The notes: a model not told the origin generated them from the sequence alone. A stretch of 64,000 bases of DNA from Magnolia sinica (GCF_029962835.1 NC_080582.1:18174032-18238031); one strand, 5' to 3'; counted from the stretch's first letter, positions 12,152 through 23,019 are shown. Translations and numbers: made by a program.

Positions 12152-14311
12152 ATGGATGGAAGTGCGACGGAGAAAACCCCCTTTAATCCAACATCCCTGT
12201 TTGTAGCCAACATCTCCTACAACTCCACCACCAACGACCTACATAGAATCTTCAGGAAGCATGGTAAGATCATGGACATCTTCCGGCCGTGGGACGTCGT
12301 TTTGCAAAGGCGTAGGAGGTTTGCTAAGGAGAAGGATACATCAATAGCGTTGAACTGTTAAATGGTAAAATGGTGGATGAAAGAGTGCTTATTGTGGAAA
12401 TGGCCTAGGATCGGCCTGAGAAGAGGATCCCCAATGGATTGTAAAACCCCCCCCCCAAACTAGAAACCTCCCATCAGATGTACACCGGTATTTGACCCAT
12501 CATTTCTGGATGTAACCAGAGGATGGAGTCAGAGGTGCTCGACAGATGTTCAGGGAAATGCCCCATCCAGCCTTCCTGTAGCCCCTTCTCCCTCCAGCCC
12601 TCCAGACGCTTGTGGTAATGCTGCTGTGAGCCTCCATATCCAAGTAAATCCCCGTGAATCAGTAGATAGAATCAAAGGCTTAAAGCTGGCTCTTGTAGGG
12701 CAGGTTGTTTCTCTAGATATTCTGTTGAGCCACCTCACTGAGACACTCTCCCATTCCAGGCATAATTCCTCAGCCATCGATATCTGTAGGTTGAACCATG
12801 ATCACTTTCTCCTTGTATTCCAGACAATGATGGAAATATAGGGTATCATTTTTTTTCTGATGAGTCTTTATAAATGGACATGGGGCTTGCTATGGTGTTT
12901 GCTTGGTCCCAGGATTTTGGTGCAGTCGAGCAAGGGGTCTGGATTCACCTATTTGACATACCGGCTCATACCTAGTTTAAATTGGTGTTTGTAGCCCTGA
13001 ATAACACATTCGACCGTATCTTAGAAGTCGACAGGTGTGCCCTACTGGGGCTTATTCAAGAATCTGTTAGAGTGAGAGTGGTTGTTACTCAAGGAGCAGA
13101 TGCACACAACAATAGGAATTTAGAAGTGTCAAGTAATGCTTTCTGGTGAGTCTGTTGATGGAGCGTTTGGGATCTTCTCCTAATCCAAACGCTCGGAGAC
13201 CCTCCTCGCACCCCCTAATCAGGGGCTCCACTAGGCAATGGTTAAACGGGCTTTCTATCAATCGAAGTCTTGGTTAATTGTCTTTAACCTTATAGAGAAA
13301 AAATTTTGCTTAACCCCTTTGCTCTTCCCAACCCACCTGCCCTCCCAACCCCTTAGTATAATTCCCCTCCATCCCAAGATTTGGTTCCTACCCTCCCTCC
13401 TGCCCTGTACAATACTTTTACAAATCCCTTGGTCCCAGATCCCATACCACCTCTTAACTCAATACTGCCCTCAGTATCTAACCCTGTTCCAATTCCCATA
13501 CCCATAGACCACCCACAGATGAACTTAACTCGAACTTGAACTCCCTTCCTAGGCCCATAGCCAATGCCCCTACTTCGCCAAAGTCTCTCATGGAGTTCCC
13601 CTTTGGGTTTGGTCCCCTGTCATCCCAGCTTCCCCTAGGAAAGCCCTCTTTGAAGGCCATTGTCCCCTATCATTCAGATCTCATTCCAATTGCGGATCGG
13701 AAGGTTCCTAGGAAGCGAGCTGTAACACTTACTCTCAACCGAGTAAAAGCAGAAGGCAGTCCCTTGAGAGGGGTGAGATTGTGGTGGATCTATCTCCTTA
13801 TTTCATTCAAAACACTTTATCCCCAACACCCGACAGATCCTTATCGAGATGCATCTTCCCCAGAGCCTCATGTAAACTCCCAGCCTCTTTAATACAGAAT
13901 TCCTAGGCAAGTCGTAAACCAATGGCCCAGATCCCCAGCAAGCTGTCCCGCATACTCTAGGAGGTGTCCAACGTGCCTCCAAGGAAGGATGTCAATAGGG
14001 AGGTCTGCTCTTATGGGATGGATATTGCTTTCATAGCCTCTAAAAAAGTAGGGAATGAGAAGTCGAATGGCCGTAGACTCAGTTCAAGGCTGAGGAAACA
14101 GAACTCAGCATAGCGTGTGGTCCCCAGGAGACGTAATGACAAGACTCATTCTAGACTTAGTAAGGGTGGTCCTTCCAGCCAAAAGTTAGCTACTGTTCTC
14201 TCCAAACAAAACAGGAGAAGCAGAGAAATTTTGTCCAGAGTTAATTGGTTCGGGAAACTCAAGAAACTCAAACCCAGAAGCAAGTTCTCCATTAGATCAT
14301 CCAATGGATAG
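12152..14311 (+). pseudogene. LINE ORF1 with RNA-recognition motif, decayed
   Basis: From the ATG at 12,152 the frame gives SLFVANISYNSTTNDL, an RNP2-like start, then FRKHGKIMDIF and RRRRFAKEKD at the RNP1 position. The frame is lost near 12,330-12,360, but the RRM end (ELLNGKMVDERVLIVEMA) continues in another frame to about 12,405, where a TAG stop follows. The rest, to about 14,311, is a proline- and serine-rich then basic region (KLKKLKPRSKFSIRSS) with several stops. The last ORF1 frame overlaps the ORF2 ATG at 14,304 by a few bases, the usual tight L1 arrangement. ORF1 proteins bind element RNA; here nothing full-length can be made. Confidence 0.8.
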
Positions 14312-15060
14312 CATTCTTATTTGGAACGCACATGGTGTGGGTAATGCCCCAACGATCCATACTCTTAAGAGTATGGTGAGCCAGTCGAAACCGGCCATTA
14401 TTGCCATCTTAGAGCTAATGATTAGTGATGTGAAGAGAAGCCGGATTGACTTGAAGGTGGGTTTTCATTCATCCTATTCCAATGTAGATCTGGGAGGCAA
14501 GATTTGGGTGTTTGTCTCATCCTCCCTGTCTACTTCAGTTATTGGGGCCTCGAATCAATTGTTGTCCATGGAAGTGGGAATCTGTGGGGACAACTCTAAG
14601 GTTCTGATTTCCTTCATTTATGCTAAATGTGCTAGAATGCTTAGAAGGCAACTATGGGAGGATCTAGCAATTCTAGGTGACCTATATTCAATACCTTGGG
14701 CAGTTGGTGGTGACTTCAATGTTGTCCTTTCTTCAACAAAAAGAAAGAGGTTCTGCCAACTTTGATGCTCTGAGCGCTTCTGAATTCGCTAAAGCATTGG
14801 ATAACGCAGGTCTTCAAGATGTGCAGTTTTCAAGTAATAGATTCACATGGGTTAATAGACAGGAGGGCCAACCACGTTGGTGGGTTAGACTAGACAGGTT
14901 TTGCTGTAACAATTTATATTTCAGCAATTCCAAGAGTTCCAGGTTAAGCATCTTCCTAGGGGGAACTCAGACCATGCCCCAATGCTTCTCCTTTTCCCCT
15001 AGCCGCGTCCCTCTACTCCGAGACCGTTCATATTCCAATGCATGTGGACAATAGATGTTA
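14304..15060 (+). pseudogene. LINE ORF2 endonuclease domain
   Basis: APE-type endonuclease. MDSILIWNAHGVGN begins at the ATG, followed by PAIIAILELM (the catalytic-glutamate segment), WAVGGDFNVVLSS and, after a +1/-1 shift near 14,750, FDALSASEFAKALDNAGL, FSSNRFTWVNRQ and WWVRLDRF. The terminal SDH motif (GNSDHAPMLL) lies in yet another frame near 14,965. The family enzyme nicks the target DNA to prime reverse transcription. Confidence 0.88.
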
Positions 15061-15489
15061 ATTTCAGGGGCATAATTAGCGAGGCGTGGTCCTCTAATGT
15101 TGAGGGGAACCCCATCCAATCCCTCATCGGTAAACTCAGGAATGTCAAGAGAGTGTTGAAGGCCTGAAATACCAATGTGTTTGTTAATATTTTCAAAAAC
15201 CTGAAGGTGGTTGCAGATGTTTTGCTCGCAGTTGAAGCGGCAGCATAGGATTCATCTGACCCTGCTCGTCTGAGTGCCCTGAGAGCGACTACAAACAGGA
15301 TGACAAACTGGAACTCTGCGAGGAGATATTTTAGAAGCAAAAGGCTAAGGCCCATTGTTTGTAAGAAGGTGACTGTAACAAAAAAAAAAAAATCCATGCA
15401 GCAGCTTCAGGCTGAGCTAGAAGAGCCAAAATCCTTGAAATCAAGAATGAGGATGGGGTGAGAATTTCAGACAATAATGCCATAAAAGA

Positions 15490-16800
15490 GTACGACAGTG
15501 GAATTCTTTTACAAACTCTTGCAGGATGTTGACGACTCTAATGGGGGAGAGCTGGTGGATTCCATTCCTTCTTTGGTTACTGAGGAAGACAATAAACTGT
15601 TGTTGATGGATCCGTCTTGGGAAGAGGTCAGGGACGCGGTTAGGTCACTTCCTCCAGATGGTGCTCCAGGCTCTGACAGTTTTTTTAGGGTGTTCTTCCA
15701 AGAATGCTGGGATTCGGTAGGCCACGATATTGTATCGGCTACTACATTCTTCTTCAATGGAGGTAATCTTCCCAGAGTTCTCACAACATCCCTCATCTGC
15801 CTAGTCTCCAAGATAAGTTCCCCCTCAAGTTTTTCTGATTTTAGACCCATCAGCCTATGTAACTGCATATAATTTTTTTTTTTTATATAAAATCATTGCT
15901 GTAAGGTTGGGAAGACTCCTACCCAATATCATATCCCCTGAGCAAGGGGCTTTTGTGCAGGGTAGATCGATAGCGGAAAGTGGGGCACTAGTCCAAGAGA
16001 TCTTTCATGATATTAACAAGAAAACTAGAGGAGGCAACATCCTGTTAAAACTGGACATGGATAAGGCCTATGAAAGGCTGCAATGGAACTTTCTAAAGAA
16101 AGTCCTTTCCATATTTGGCTTTGCTAAAAGGTGGATCGACATGGTGGAGAAGTGTTGGACCAACTACTGGTTCTCCATTTTAATTAACGGTGAAGCTTCT
16201 GGTTTCTTCAAATCAGCTAGGAGCCTTCGTCAGGGAGATCCAATCTCCCCTAGACTGTTTATCTTAGCAGCTGAGGTTCTTAGCAGGGGCTTCAAGCATC
16301 TCATGCTTCGTGGAAGTTGCCACCCGAAGTGACTGCCCTTTGATATCTCATCTTCTATTTGCCGATGATACAATTTTATTTGCGAACACTAGCCGCGATT
16401 CCTTGAGGGCTATTTCCAAATTTCTCAATGATTATGAGAATGAATCAAGCCAAAAGATCAACATGGATAAAAGCTTTTTCATTCCTTCTTCATTGATTTC
16501 AGCGACCCGCATTAGATCTACTAGCAGAATCCTTGGCTATCACAAGGTTGAAGCACCATTCAACTACCTAGGGATCCCGATCTTCCAAGGTAGAGTGAAG
16601 AAAATCTACTTCCAGAGCTTGGTTGAGAAGATCCAACTGAAAATTGTTGATTGGAAACGCCAGATTATCTCCCAGGTTGGTAGGTTAACCTTGATTAATC
16701 ACGTCCTTTCTAGTGTGTCGGTCCATACACTAGCTGCTATGGATGTCCCTTCTAGCATTCTATCCGATCTCGAGGGGTCCTTTGCAGATTTTTTCTAAGG
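15490..16800 (+). pseudogene. LINE ORF2 reverse transcriptase domain
   Basis: RT motifs of plant L1 are in order: PPDGAPGSDSF and FRPISLCN (15,650-15,865), a T-rich interruption at 15,870-15,885, SPEQGAFVQGRSI, KLDMDKAYERLQW (motif A aspartate), SLRQGDPISPRLF, then in another frame HLLFADDTILFA (motif C, the catalytic Asp pair, about 16,360) and APFNYLGIPIF. At least three frame changes separate these blocks. Confidence 0.93.
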
Positions 16801-17560
16801 TTGGAAGGGTATTAAGAAGAAATATCGTTCGCTCAGTTGGAAAAAGATGTCTCTCCCTAAATCGGAAGGAGGACTGGGCATTAGGAACTTAAAGTCGGTG
16901 CTTCAAGCTTTAAGAATGAAATTTAGCTGGATGGTCAGGTTCAGGGGTGTGCAAAGCTGTTGGTGTAAGTTTGCAAGAGCCAAATACAAGGTGAATGCGA
17001 GTTCCATAGCCATGGGCCCTAGCCCTCCAGCCGCGTCATCCCCTTTCTGGAAACAGGTGAGCAGAGTTTTGCCTCAGCGGCTGATCGCACGAGGTGGCTT
17101 ATAGGTAGAGGGAATATCAGATTTTGGCATGATGATTGGTCGGGGTTGGGCCCCCTCAGCTCATTCAGCCTGCGCCTCATTCAGGACTCCAATTCTCAGG
17201 CTGAGGTGAGAGATTTCATCGGTCCATATGGGTGGAAATCCCTGGAAGTTACTAGCTAGGGGTATCCTCCCATAGCAGGTGGTGGATCATGTGTTGAAGG
17301 GAGGTTTCTGCACTTCACCCATGGAAGACAGATGCATTCGGGTTGACTCAATCAACGAGGAACTTGCAGTGGGCCAAGCTTGACAGTCCATAAGACCGAG
17401 AGCTGTTCAGAAATCTTGGGCCCAATGGGTTTGGCATCCGAAACTCCCCCCAAGATATCTCTTCTGGTTTGGAAAATCATCCAAGCGGCGGTCTTGGTGG
17501 AAGTTGCTGTGTAGTCTAAAGGGGTCAGCCTGGCATCTTAATGCATTTGTTGCCCTCTTT
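16800..17560 (+). pseudogene. LINE ORF2 region between RT and RNase H
   Basis: This holds the usual post-RT segment: LSWKKMSLPKSEGGLGIRNL, then a tryptophan-rich stretch (FSWMVRFRG) and, further on, the region where plant L1 proteins carry a zinc-binding RVT-linked domain. Stops are frequent. It links the RT block to the RNase H block in the expected order. Confidence 0.75.
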
Positions 17561-17807
17561 CTCTGCAGCTGAATCGATTAACAACCTTTTTGGGAACGGT
17601 CAGATGGCGGCCTAAACTTGGGAATTCTTCAATAGGGCCTGCAACGTACGGACCATGGGTCCAAGCTCAGCCTCTTCAATTGCAACTCGTTGGTGGGCGT
17701 CCTCCGCTTCCTCCAAATCTCTCCCCCTCCTCAAAGGGCTGATACCGTCCTTTATTCTTTGGGAGTTGTGGTTGGCTAGAAACAAGGCGAGGTTCGACAA
17801 TTAGATT

Positions 17808-18357
17808 ATGAAGGCCTCAAATATCATTGGGAATGTGCTTCGTTGGGTTAGATTAATGGCCGAGGGTCTTCCAAGGGCTAAAAATCTCAGCCTTCCTCTT
17901 CGCCTCTCGCTTGAGATTCTCGGGATTTGCATCCCCTCACCCAAACAACCTGCCCTTTTTGTGGTTAAATGGTCGAGACCGTTTAGGGGCTGGGTTAAAG
18001 TGAACGTTGATGGCTCCTCAAGGGGGAACCCAGGCCCCTCAGGTGGTGGTGGACTAGGTAGAGATAGCAATGGTAACTTCCTTTTTGCATTTAAGCTTGG
18101 GTATGGGAGAGGCTTTAATACGAGGGCGGAGCTTAGGGCGATTCTAAATGGCATTGAGCTGTGTGCCCAAATGGGGTACTCGAGGGTGGAGATAGCGAGC
18201 GATTCCAGTATGGTGGTCGTGTCACTAGCCAAGGAGGCATATGGATCCTGGGCCTTATGGTATTGGAGGTATAGAATTGATGCTCTTATATGTACCTTGG
18301 AGGTCCATATTTCTCATACGCCTAGGGAAGCAAACGCGGTGGCGGATGGGCTAGCCA
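17808..18357 (+). pseudogene. LINE ORF2 RNase H domain, split by a hAT insertion
   Basis: Plant L1-type RNase H. VNVDGSSRGNPGPSGGGG (first Asp), FNTRAELRAILNGIELC (Glu), VEIASDSSMVVVSLA (second Asp) and HTPREANAVADGLA (the His-containing end) are in one open frame. At 18,357 the LINE is interrupted by the hAT element; LINE sequence resumes after 19,480 with the 3' UTR. Some plant L1 clades carry such a domain at the ORF2 C terminus, where it removes RNA from the cDNA hybrid. Confidence 0.92.
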
Positions 18358-19472
18358 TAGAGGTGGGCAAAGTTGACTCGATCCCGTGGATCCGACCCGA
18401 TCCGACGGCCTGGATCGGTGTGGATCGAGTAGGGCAACCTAGATTCGAAATCTTTTCGGGTCTGGTTCGGATCAATACCAATTCGAACCGATCCGATCCA
18501 GAATTCGATCCGTTATTTACTATTTTACCCTAAGTTATATCTATATATTTACCCTTTTTACATGCAGCTTCCTCCCATCTCTTCCCTCTACGTGGGTGAT
18601 CTGGACCCCTTCATCTCTGACTCTGACCTCATAAAATCCTTCTTCGCTGTGGGCCTCATCGTTTCTGTCTGCGTCTACCGAGACTCCATCTCCAAAGCCT
18701 CTCTCGGCTACGGCTACGTCAACTTCTTATCTCCCTCTGATGGTAAAATCTTGGTAAAATGGCATTTTCGTTATCATTCGAACGTTGCTGCTCTGCTTTT
18801 TCTTGATTTAGGACTGATGGTATTTCTCTCTTTCTTAGTAGAACGGCGAAATCGTACAAATTCAAACAATTTCCGTATCTTCTTTCTTAGTAAAATAGAG
18901 AAAACAAAATTGTTTGAACAACTCTGGTTTTGATTTCGAATTAGAGCTACCTCTCTGTTTTCTCTATGAAATGTTGATATTGTAATTCATTTAAATGATG
19001 CCATTACTTTTGTTTCCGTTTATCTCTATTCTATTGGTAAAATGGGATGACTGTAATTATCTGAAGAATGGCATTGCTTGTTTCGATTATGTAGCTTCTA
19101 AGGCTCTGGAATCTCTTAACCACACCCAGCTGAAAGGAAAGCAGATGCGAATCATGTGGTCGTTTCGGGACCCACTTTCCAGGAAGAGCGGTATGGCCAA
19201 TCTTTTTTGTTAAGGTACCATTTCTTCTTCTTCTTCTTCTTCTTCATTTTATTTTTTATTCAATGAAGGGTCCGGATCTGAACCAATCTGAATCGTGCTC
19301 AAAGACCGAGTCGAACTTGGATCGGATCAAGCAATGTACCTTTCGGATCGGTCCGAGTTAGGTGACTCGGACCCGATCCCAGATCGGATCGATTTTGGGT
19401 CAGGCCACTGAGGTTTTGGATCGGATCGAGTTGGACCCAATCCGATCTAACTCGGTCCGATGCCTAGCTCTA
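18358..19472. mobile_element. Non-autonomous hAT element carrying a host gene fragment (Pack-type)
   Basis: Ends are TAGAGGTGGGCA (left) and, inverted, TAGAGCTAGGCA (right), a typical plant hAT terminus. Flanks GCTAGCCA (18,350-18,357) and GCTACCCA (19,473-19,480) form an 8-bp target duplication with one difference. Subterminal sequence at both ends is packed with GATCCGA / TCGGATC motifs, a common hAT design. The middle is not TE-like but a piece of a PABP gene. No transposase, so movement would have needed a helper element. Confidence 0.88.
18562..19214 (+). pseudogene. Captured poly(A)-binding protein fragment (RRM1, two exons)
   Basis: The first exon (18,562-18,742) encodes SLYVGDLDPFISDSDL and RDSISKASLGYGYVNFLS, that is RNP2 and RNP1 of PABP RRM1. 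The intron (about 18,743-19,094) has GT and AG ends. The second exon starts at 19,095 and restores the frame across the junction (SD-A-SKALESLNHTQLKGK), then QMRIMWSFRDPLSRKSGM, matching the end of RRM1 and the RDPS.RKSG linker of plant PABPs. One extra T in a T-run near 19,208 causes an early stop; a GT donor follows at about 19,215. Because the intron is kept, the capture was of genomic DNA, not cDNA. In PABP this domain binds poly(A); here it is an isolated fragment inside a hAT. Confidence 0.88.
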
Positions 19473-19861
19473 GCTACCCAGAATGGGGAGTGAGTCCCAA
19501 TTGGAGAAGATATTCACATCCATGGATTCCCTTCCTACGATCATCAGGGGCAACATTTTCCTAGACCAAGTTGGTCTAGGTGACCTTAGGAAGAGTTAGT
19601 CCCCACTTGAGTTGGCTTTTTTCGGTTTCTTTTAGCTGTCAGGTTTGGCAGGCCTCCTTTTTGGTCTGGGCCTGCTCCGATCTCTCCAGAGTGTTGTACA
19701 GCCTTCGGCTGCCGTTCTTTTGTGAATAATAGAATCATGATCTTTATTAAAAAAAAAAAAAAGAAACCTAAGTCGGTGGTGCGTGGCACACCGCACAAAT
19801 CGCTTACAGAAAGTAGGGGAGCGGATTAGGTGTTGTTGGGTAACACCTTTGTTACACTTAC

Positions 19862-20290
19862 CATGTGGGGCCTATTTTGATTATTTTATTTTATTTTTAT
19901 ATCTATGCCTTCCATCCTTTTTATTATATATCCTTAGGATATGATTCCAAAACTTAAGCAGATCCAAATGTCAGGTGGACGACACCATTAGAAACGGTGG
20001 TGAAAGACTATTAAAAGCTTTTTATGGCCAATAAAAGTTTTGGATTAATCTGATCTTTAGATTTTCCCTTCATCCATATCTGGTTGACCTTATCAACGGG
20101 TTTGATTGAAATAAAACATTACAATGGACATTACTATGGGCCTAGGAAGTTTTAATGGTAGGTGTTCAATCACCACTGTTTCTGATAATATGGTCCACCT
20201 GAAATTTAAGTCTTCTTCATTTTTGGACTCATGCCATAAAATGATTGTGAAAAACAAACATCGTGGATATAAAATAATTGGATTAAGTTG
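19862..20290. mobile_element. GTGGGCCC-family MITE copy b
   Basis: A diverged family member: GTGGGGCCTATTTTGATT at the left, then CAGATCCAAATGTCAGGTGG, AAAAGTTTTGGATTAATCTG, GACCTTATCAACGGG, AATAAAACATTACAATGG and ATGGTCCACCTGAAATTTAA. It lies inside the outer TIR element. No coding potential. Confidence 0.7.
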
Positions 20291-20379
20291 ACCCAACAGC
20301 GAGGGCTGCATTGTCAACGGTGAAGGCGGAGCTGCATATAATCTGCTCCCACCGTGTCGAAGCAGAATGCCTCATGTGC

Positions 20380-20800
20380 CAAGGTGTGGACCACATGAGG
20401 GGGAAAACCTAGGGAAAAATACCTGCCATTGAAACCTTCTTGATTTCGAACTTAAAGTTTACAAGACATCCAAACCGTTTATGAGGTCATTTCCATTTGG
20501 GTTAACTGAAAACACGACGAACTAAGCTTGATACAAATTTTTTATGGACATACGAATGTTTCAACTGTGACTATTCAATCCTCGTTGTTTCCTATTGTAT
20601 GGCCCACTGAAGACTTGGATCCGGCTCATTTTTTGTTGTATAAACTATACCAAGGCCGCAAAAAGAATCGGCAGGGTGGATTTATCACAAACATCACGGT
20701 GGTCCCACCTAGTTCCCGACACAGGAACTTACTGCCAAAGGCTTTTTAGGAAATTTAAGCTTGTCCGCCATGTGCAACGACCTCGGTGTTATTGTGTTGC
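20380..20800. other. MITE-related stretch, unresolved
   Basis: GTGTGGACCACATGAGG and ATTGAAACCTTCTTGATTTC echo inner parts of the GTGGGCCC MITEs, but order and ends are unclear. No gene seen. Confidence 0.4.
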
Positions 20801-21150
20801 TGCCATGGCCCAAACATAAAGCAGATTCAAAGCTCAAGTCGACCACAACACGTAAAATAATGAAGATTGAGTGTCTACCATTGAAAATATTGAAAGCTTC
20901 CTAGGGGCCACAAAAGTTTTGGATCAAGCCGGTATTTGTTCTGTCCTTTCATCCAGGTCTATGAGACAGTATGAACAGGTTGGATAACAAATAAACATCA
21001 TGGTGCATCCCAGGAAGTTTTCAACGGTGGTCATCATTGTCTCCAATACCCTCCGTGGTGTGATTCATTTGAGAACTGAATCTAACTAATTTTTGAGTTC
21101 ATGATTTAAAATGATATTTCTAAAATGACAAACGGTGTGGATATCACACT
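20801..21150. mobile_element. GTGGGCCC-family MITE copy c
   Basis: Landmarks AAAGCAGATTCAAAGCTCAA, CTAGGGGCCACAAAAGTTTT, GAACAGGTTGGATAACAAAT and AACATCATGGTGCATCCC are in family order. The left end is worn; the right end stops shortly before the right terminal repeat of the outer element. Confidence 0.7.
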
Positions 21151-21304
21151 AAATCGAGAACTTACCCAATAAGTAGTAAATGAGTAATGTCGGTTCCACC
21201 GGTTTTGCCTTTATTTACGTTGCTAGCGTGCATACATCATATTATTCATCTAACGATGGAAAATGGGACACGACTTTCATGCGCTCGACCGCATAGTACC
21301 ATTT

Positions 21305-21385
21305 CCATATATATATATATGTGTGTGCGCGCGCGCGCGCGTGCGTGCGCATGTGTCTACACACGTGTGTGCATATATATACGTG
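21305..21385. repeat. Compound TA/GT/GC microsatellite
   Basis: A TA tract runs into TGTGTG, then an alternating CG run (GCGCGCGCGCGC), GTGCGTGC and CACACG. Strict purine-pyrimidine alternation over about 60 bp makes it a candidate for Z-DNA. It lies just outside the outer nest element. Confidence 0.85.
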
Positions 21386-21547
21386 TTCACTTAGGAGAGT
21401 GCAGATCCAGTGTTTCCTGGAGTCAGGAACTCCCTGACTCTAGCGTTTTCATTGGTCCATCTCCACTCCAGTGCCACGTAGGCAATTTTTTAATAAATTT
21501 TTAAAAAAATCCTATGAAATTATCTAACGAAGATTGGCGAGAGAGAC

Positions 21548-22060
21548 GCAGATTGCGTCCTACCACCGCCCGGAAATTACCGTCTGAGCAGGGCTCTGTG
21601 GGGTCCACCGTGATGTAATAGTCTTATCCACACCGTTCATCATTTTTCTTGGATCATTTTAAGATATTATCCAAAAAACATGGCAGGTCCAAGGATTACG
21701 AGGACCACAAAGTGGGGATTGAACGTCCACCATTAAAAACTTCTTGGGAGTTGGAGAAGTCTCAAATCAAGCTAATACTTGTTTTTTCACTTCATCCACG
21801 GGTAAATGACCTTATTAATAGGTTGGATGGTAAAAAAACATCACTGGCCCTTAGAAAGGTTTCAACGGTTGGGGTCATTATAACTGAAGATTCCGTTGGT
21901 GTGGTCCACTGGAACTGTGGACCTGCCTAAATTTTAGGATCATACTTTAAAATGACCTGAGAAATGAGATGAACGACGTGGATAAAACTCTTACATCACG
22001 ATGGGCCCCACAGAGCCTTGCTCGGACGCATTACCATCCGGGTGGGGGTAGACTCAATGT
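21548..22060. mobile_element. GTGGGCCC-family MITE copy d with long inverted repeats
   Basis: Arms of at least 70 bp: left ACGCAGATTGCGTC...GCTCTGTGGGGTCCACC and right GGGCCCCACAGAGC...GACTCAATGTGCGT are imperfect inverses. Internal landmarks (GACCTTATTAATAGGTTGG, GTGGTCCACTGGAACTGTGG) are those of the family. Flanks do not give a clear target duplication. Confidence 0.82.
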
Positions 22061-22189
22061 GCGTTTGAAAGAGGGCTGGCTCTCTCACGGCTCTTGAATT
22101 CATGCACAGTTATAAAATTTTTACTAATGTGGATGAAGAATTATGCAGATGGGATTAAGATGGGGCTTTTCTGGATTGATTCATTAAAC

Positions 22190-23003
22190 CTTTTTTTTTA
22201 AAAGGAAGGTGGAAACCATTCCACCTGATCTTTATTGATGAGAGACTGGGATGTACATCCATTCGGGTGGGTCCCAACAAAAAGGATCCGGACCTCGCCT
22301 ATCATATAAAACACATACACATGGTTTTTATATGAAAACTAAAAAAACAAACCAAATCTGGATGACCCATGAAGCGCGGCAACAACATTTAATGATGCAG
22401 ATAGCAGCAACCTACAGATCTATATGGCCTCAGCTAACTCCCCAACCTGCACTTGGCAAAGGAGAGCTGAACCGAGCTAAAAACAGGGCTGACACAGTTT
22501 CCACGCAGCCCTGTCCTCAAGCTGCCACTTCAACCAGGCCTGAAGCTAAACCCGATCGGCCAGAAACCCTCTGATGCTCAAACAAACATCTACCAATCAG
22601 CAGCTCCATCCACCCAGCTAAAAGGCTCGGCAAACCACTATGCTGACTGTTGGCCCTGAATTCGACAATCCAACTTAAAAAATGACCAACGAAAATTTCC
22701 CTGCCGTGAAACTCGACAACCTGGAATGCTCCTATAACTGGATGGACCTGAAGCCATACCCGATCGGCTTGAATCCCTCTGATGCTCAAACAAATAGCTT
22801 CCAATCAGCATCTCCATCCACCTAGCTGAAAAAGCTCGGCAAACCACTCTACTAACTGCCGGTCCTGGATTTGGCAGTACTCCAACTTGCAAAAAAAAAG
22901 ACCAACGAAAATTGCCCTGCATTGGAATTGGATAGCCTAAAATGCTCCAATAGTCAGATGGACTTGAACCTGACGGGTCAGCCCTAGCCAAGCAACCACT
23001 AGG
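22190..23003 (-). mobile_element. Poly(A)-tailed retro-insertion with 14-bp target duplication, source unknown
   Basis: TTGATTCATTAAAC (22,176-22,189) and TTGATTTATTAAAC (23,004-23,017) flank it (13 of 14). A T-run at 22,191-22,200 is the minus-strand poly(A); upstream on that strand is CAATAAAGATC, reminiscent of the LINE 3' end at 19,740. Inside is a tandem duplication of about 214 bp (about 22,545-22,755 and 22,757-22,970, each with CCCTCTGATGCTCAAACAAA). Open frames across it are chance. It is best read as a 5'-truncated LINE 3' end or other retroposed RNA; I see no protein motif. Confidence 0.65.
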
Positions 23004-23019
23004 TTGATTTATTAAACTG

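Larger units (their letters stand above)
12105..19781 (+). mobile_element. L1-clade LINE (RRM-bearing, BNR-like) with 14-bp target duplication
   Basis: The element body is about 12,119-19,762: ORF1 with an RNA-recognition motif, then ORF2 with endonuclease, reverse transcriptase and RNase H, a short 3' UTR and a poly(A) tract at 19,749-19,762. Flanking CTACGTCGGTGGTG (12,105-12,118) and CTAAGTCGGTGGTG (19,768-19,781) match at 13 of 14 positions and are the target-site duplication, so the 5' end is essentially complete. An ORF1 with an RRM is the mark of the BNR-type plant L1 subclade. Reading frames are broken at many points (at least eight stops or shifts) and a hAT element is inserted in the RNase H region. 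Dead copy. Confidence 0.92.
11444..21300. mobile_element. Outer DNA element with about 55-bp terminal inverted repeats, host of a nest
   Basis: Left end GGTACTATGCGGTCGAGCGC and, after a short indel, GTCGTGTCCCATTTTCC recur inverted at 21,250-21,300 (GCGCTCGACCGCATAGTACC at the edge). The copies are nearly identical over about 50 bp. Both ends abut (TA)n tracts, as in TA-microsatellite-targeting MITEs of the Micron type; the true superfamily is uncertain. Without the LINE the element would be about 2.2 kb. It contains GTGGGCCC-type MITE sequence at 11,655-12,082, 19,862-20,290 and 20,801-21,150. No transposase seen. Confidence 0.75.

Noticed and set aside
22251-22991. Open frames on both strands at 22.2-23.0 kb
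   Set aside because: They follow the two copies of a tandem duplication inside a retro-insertion; no protein family recognised.
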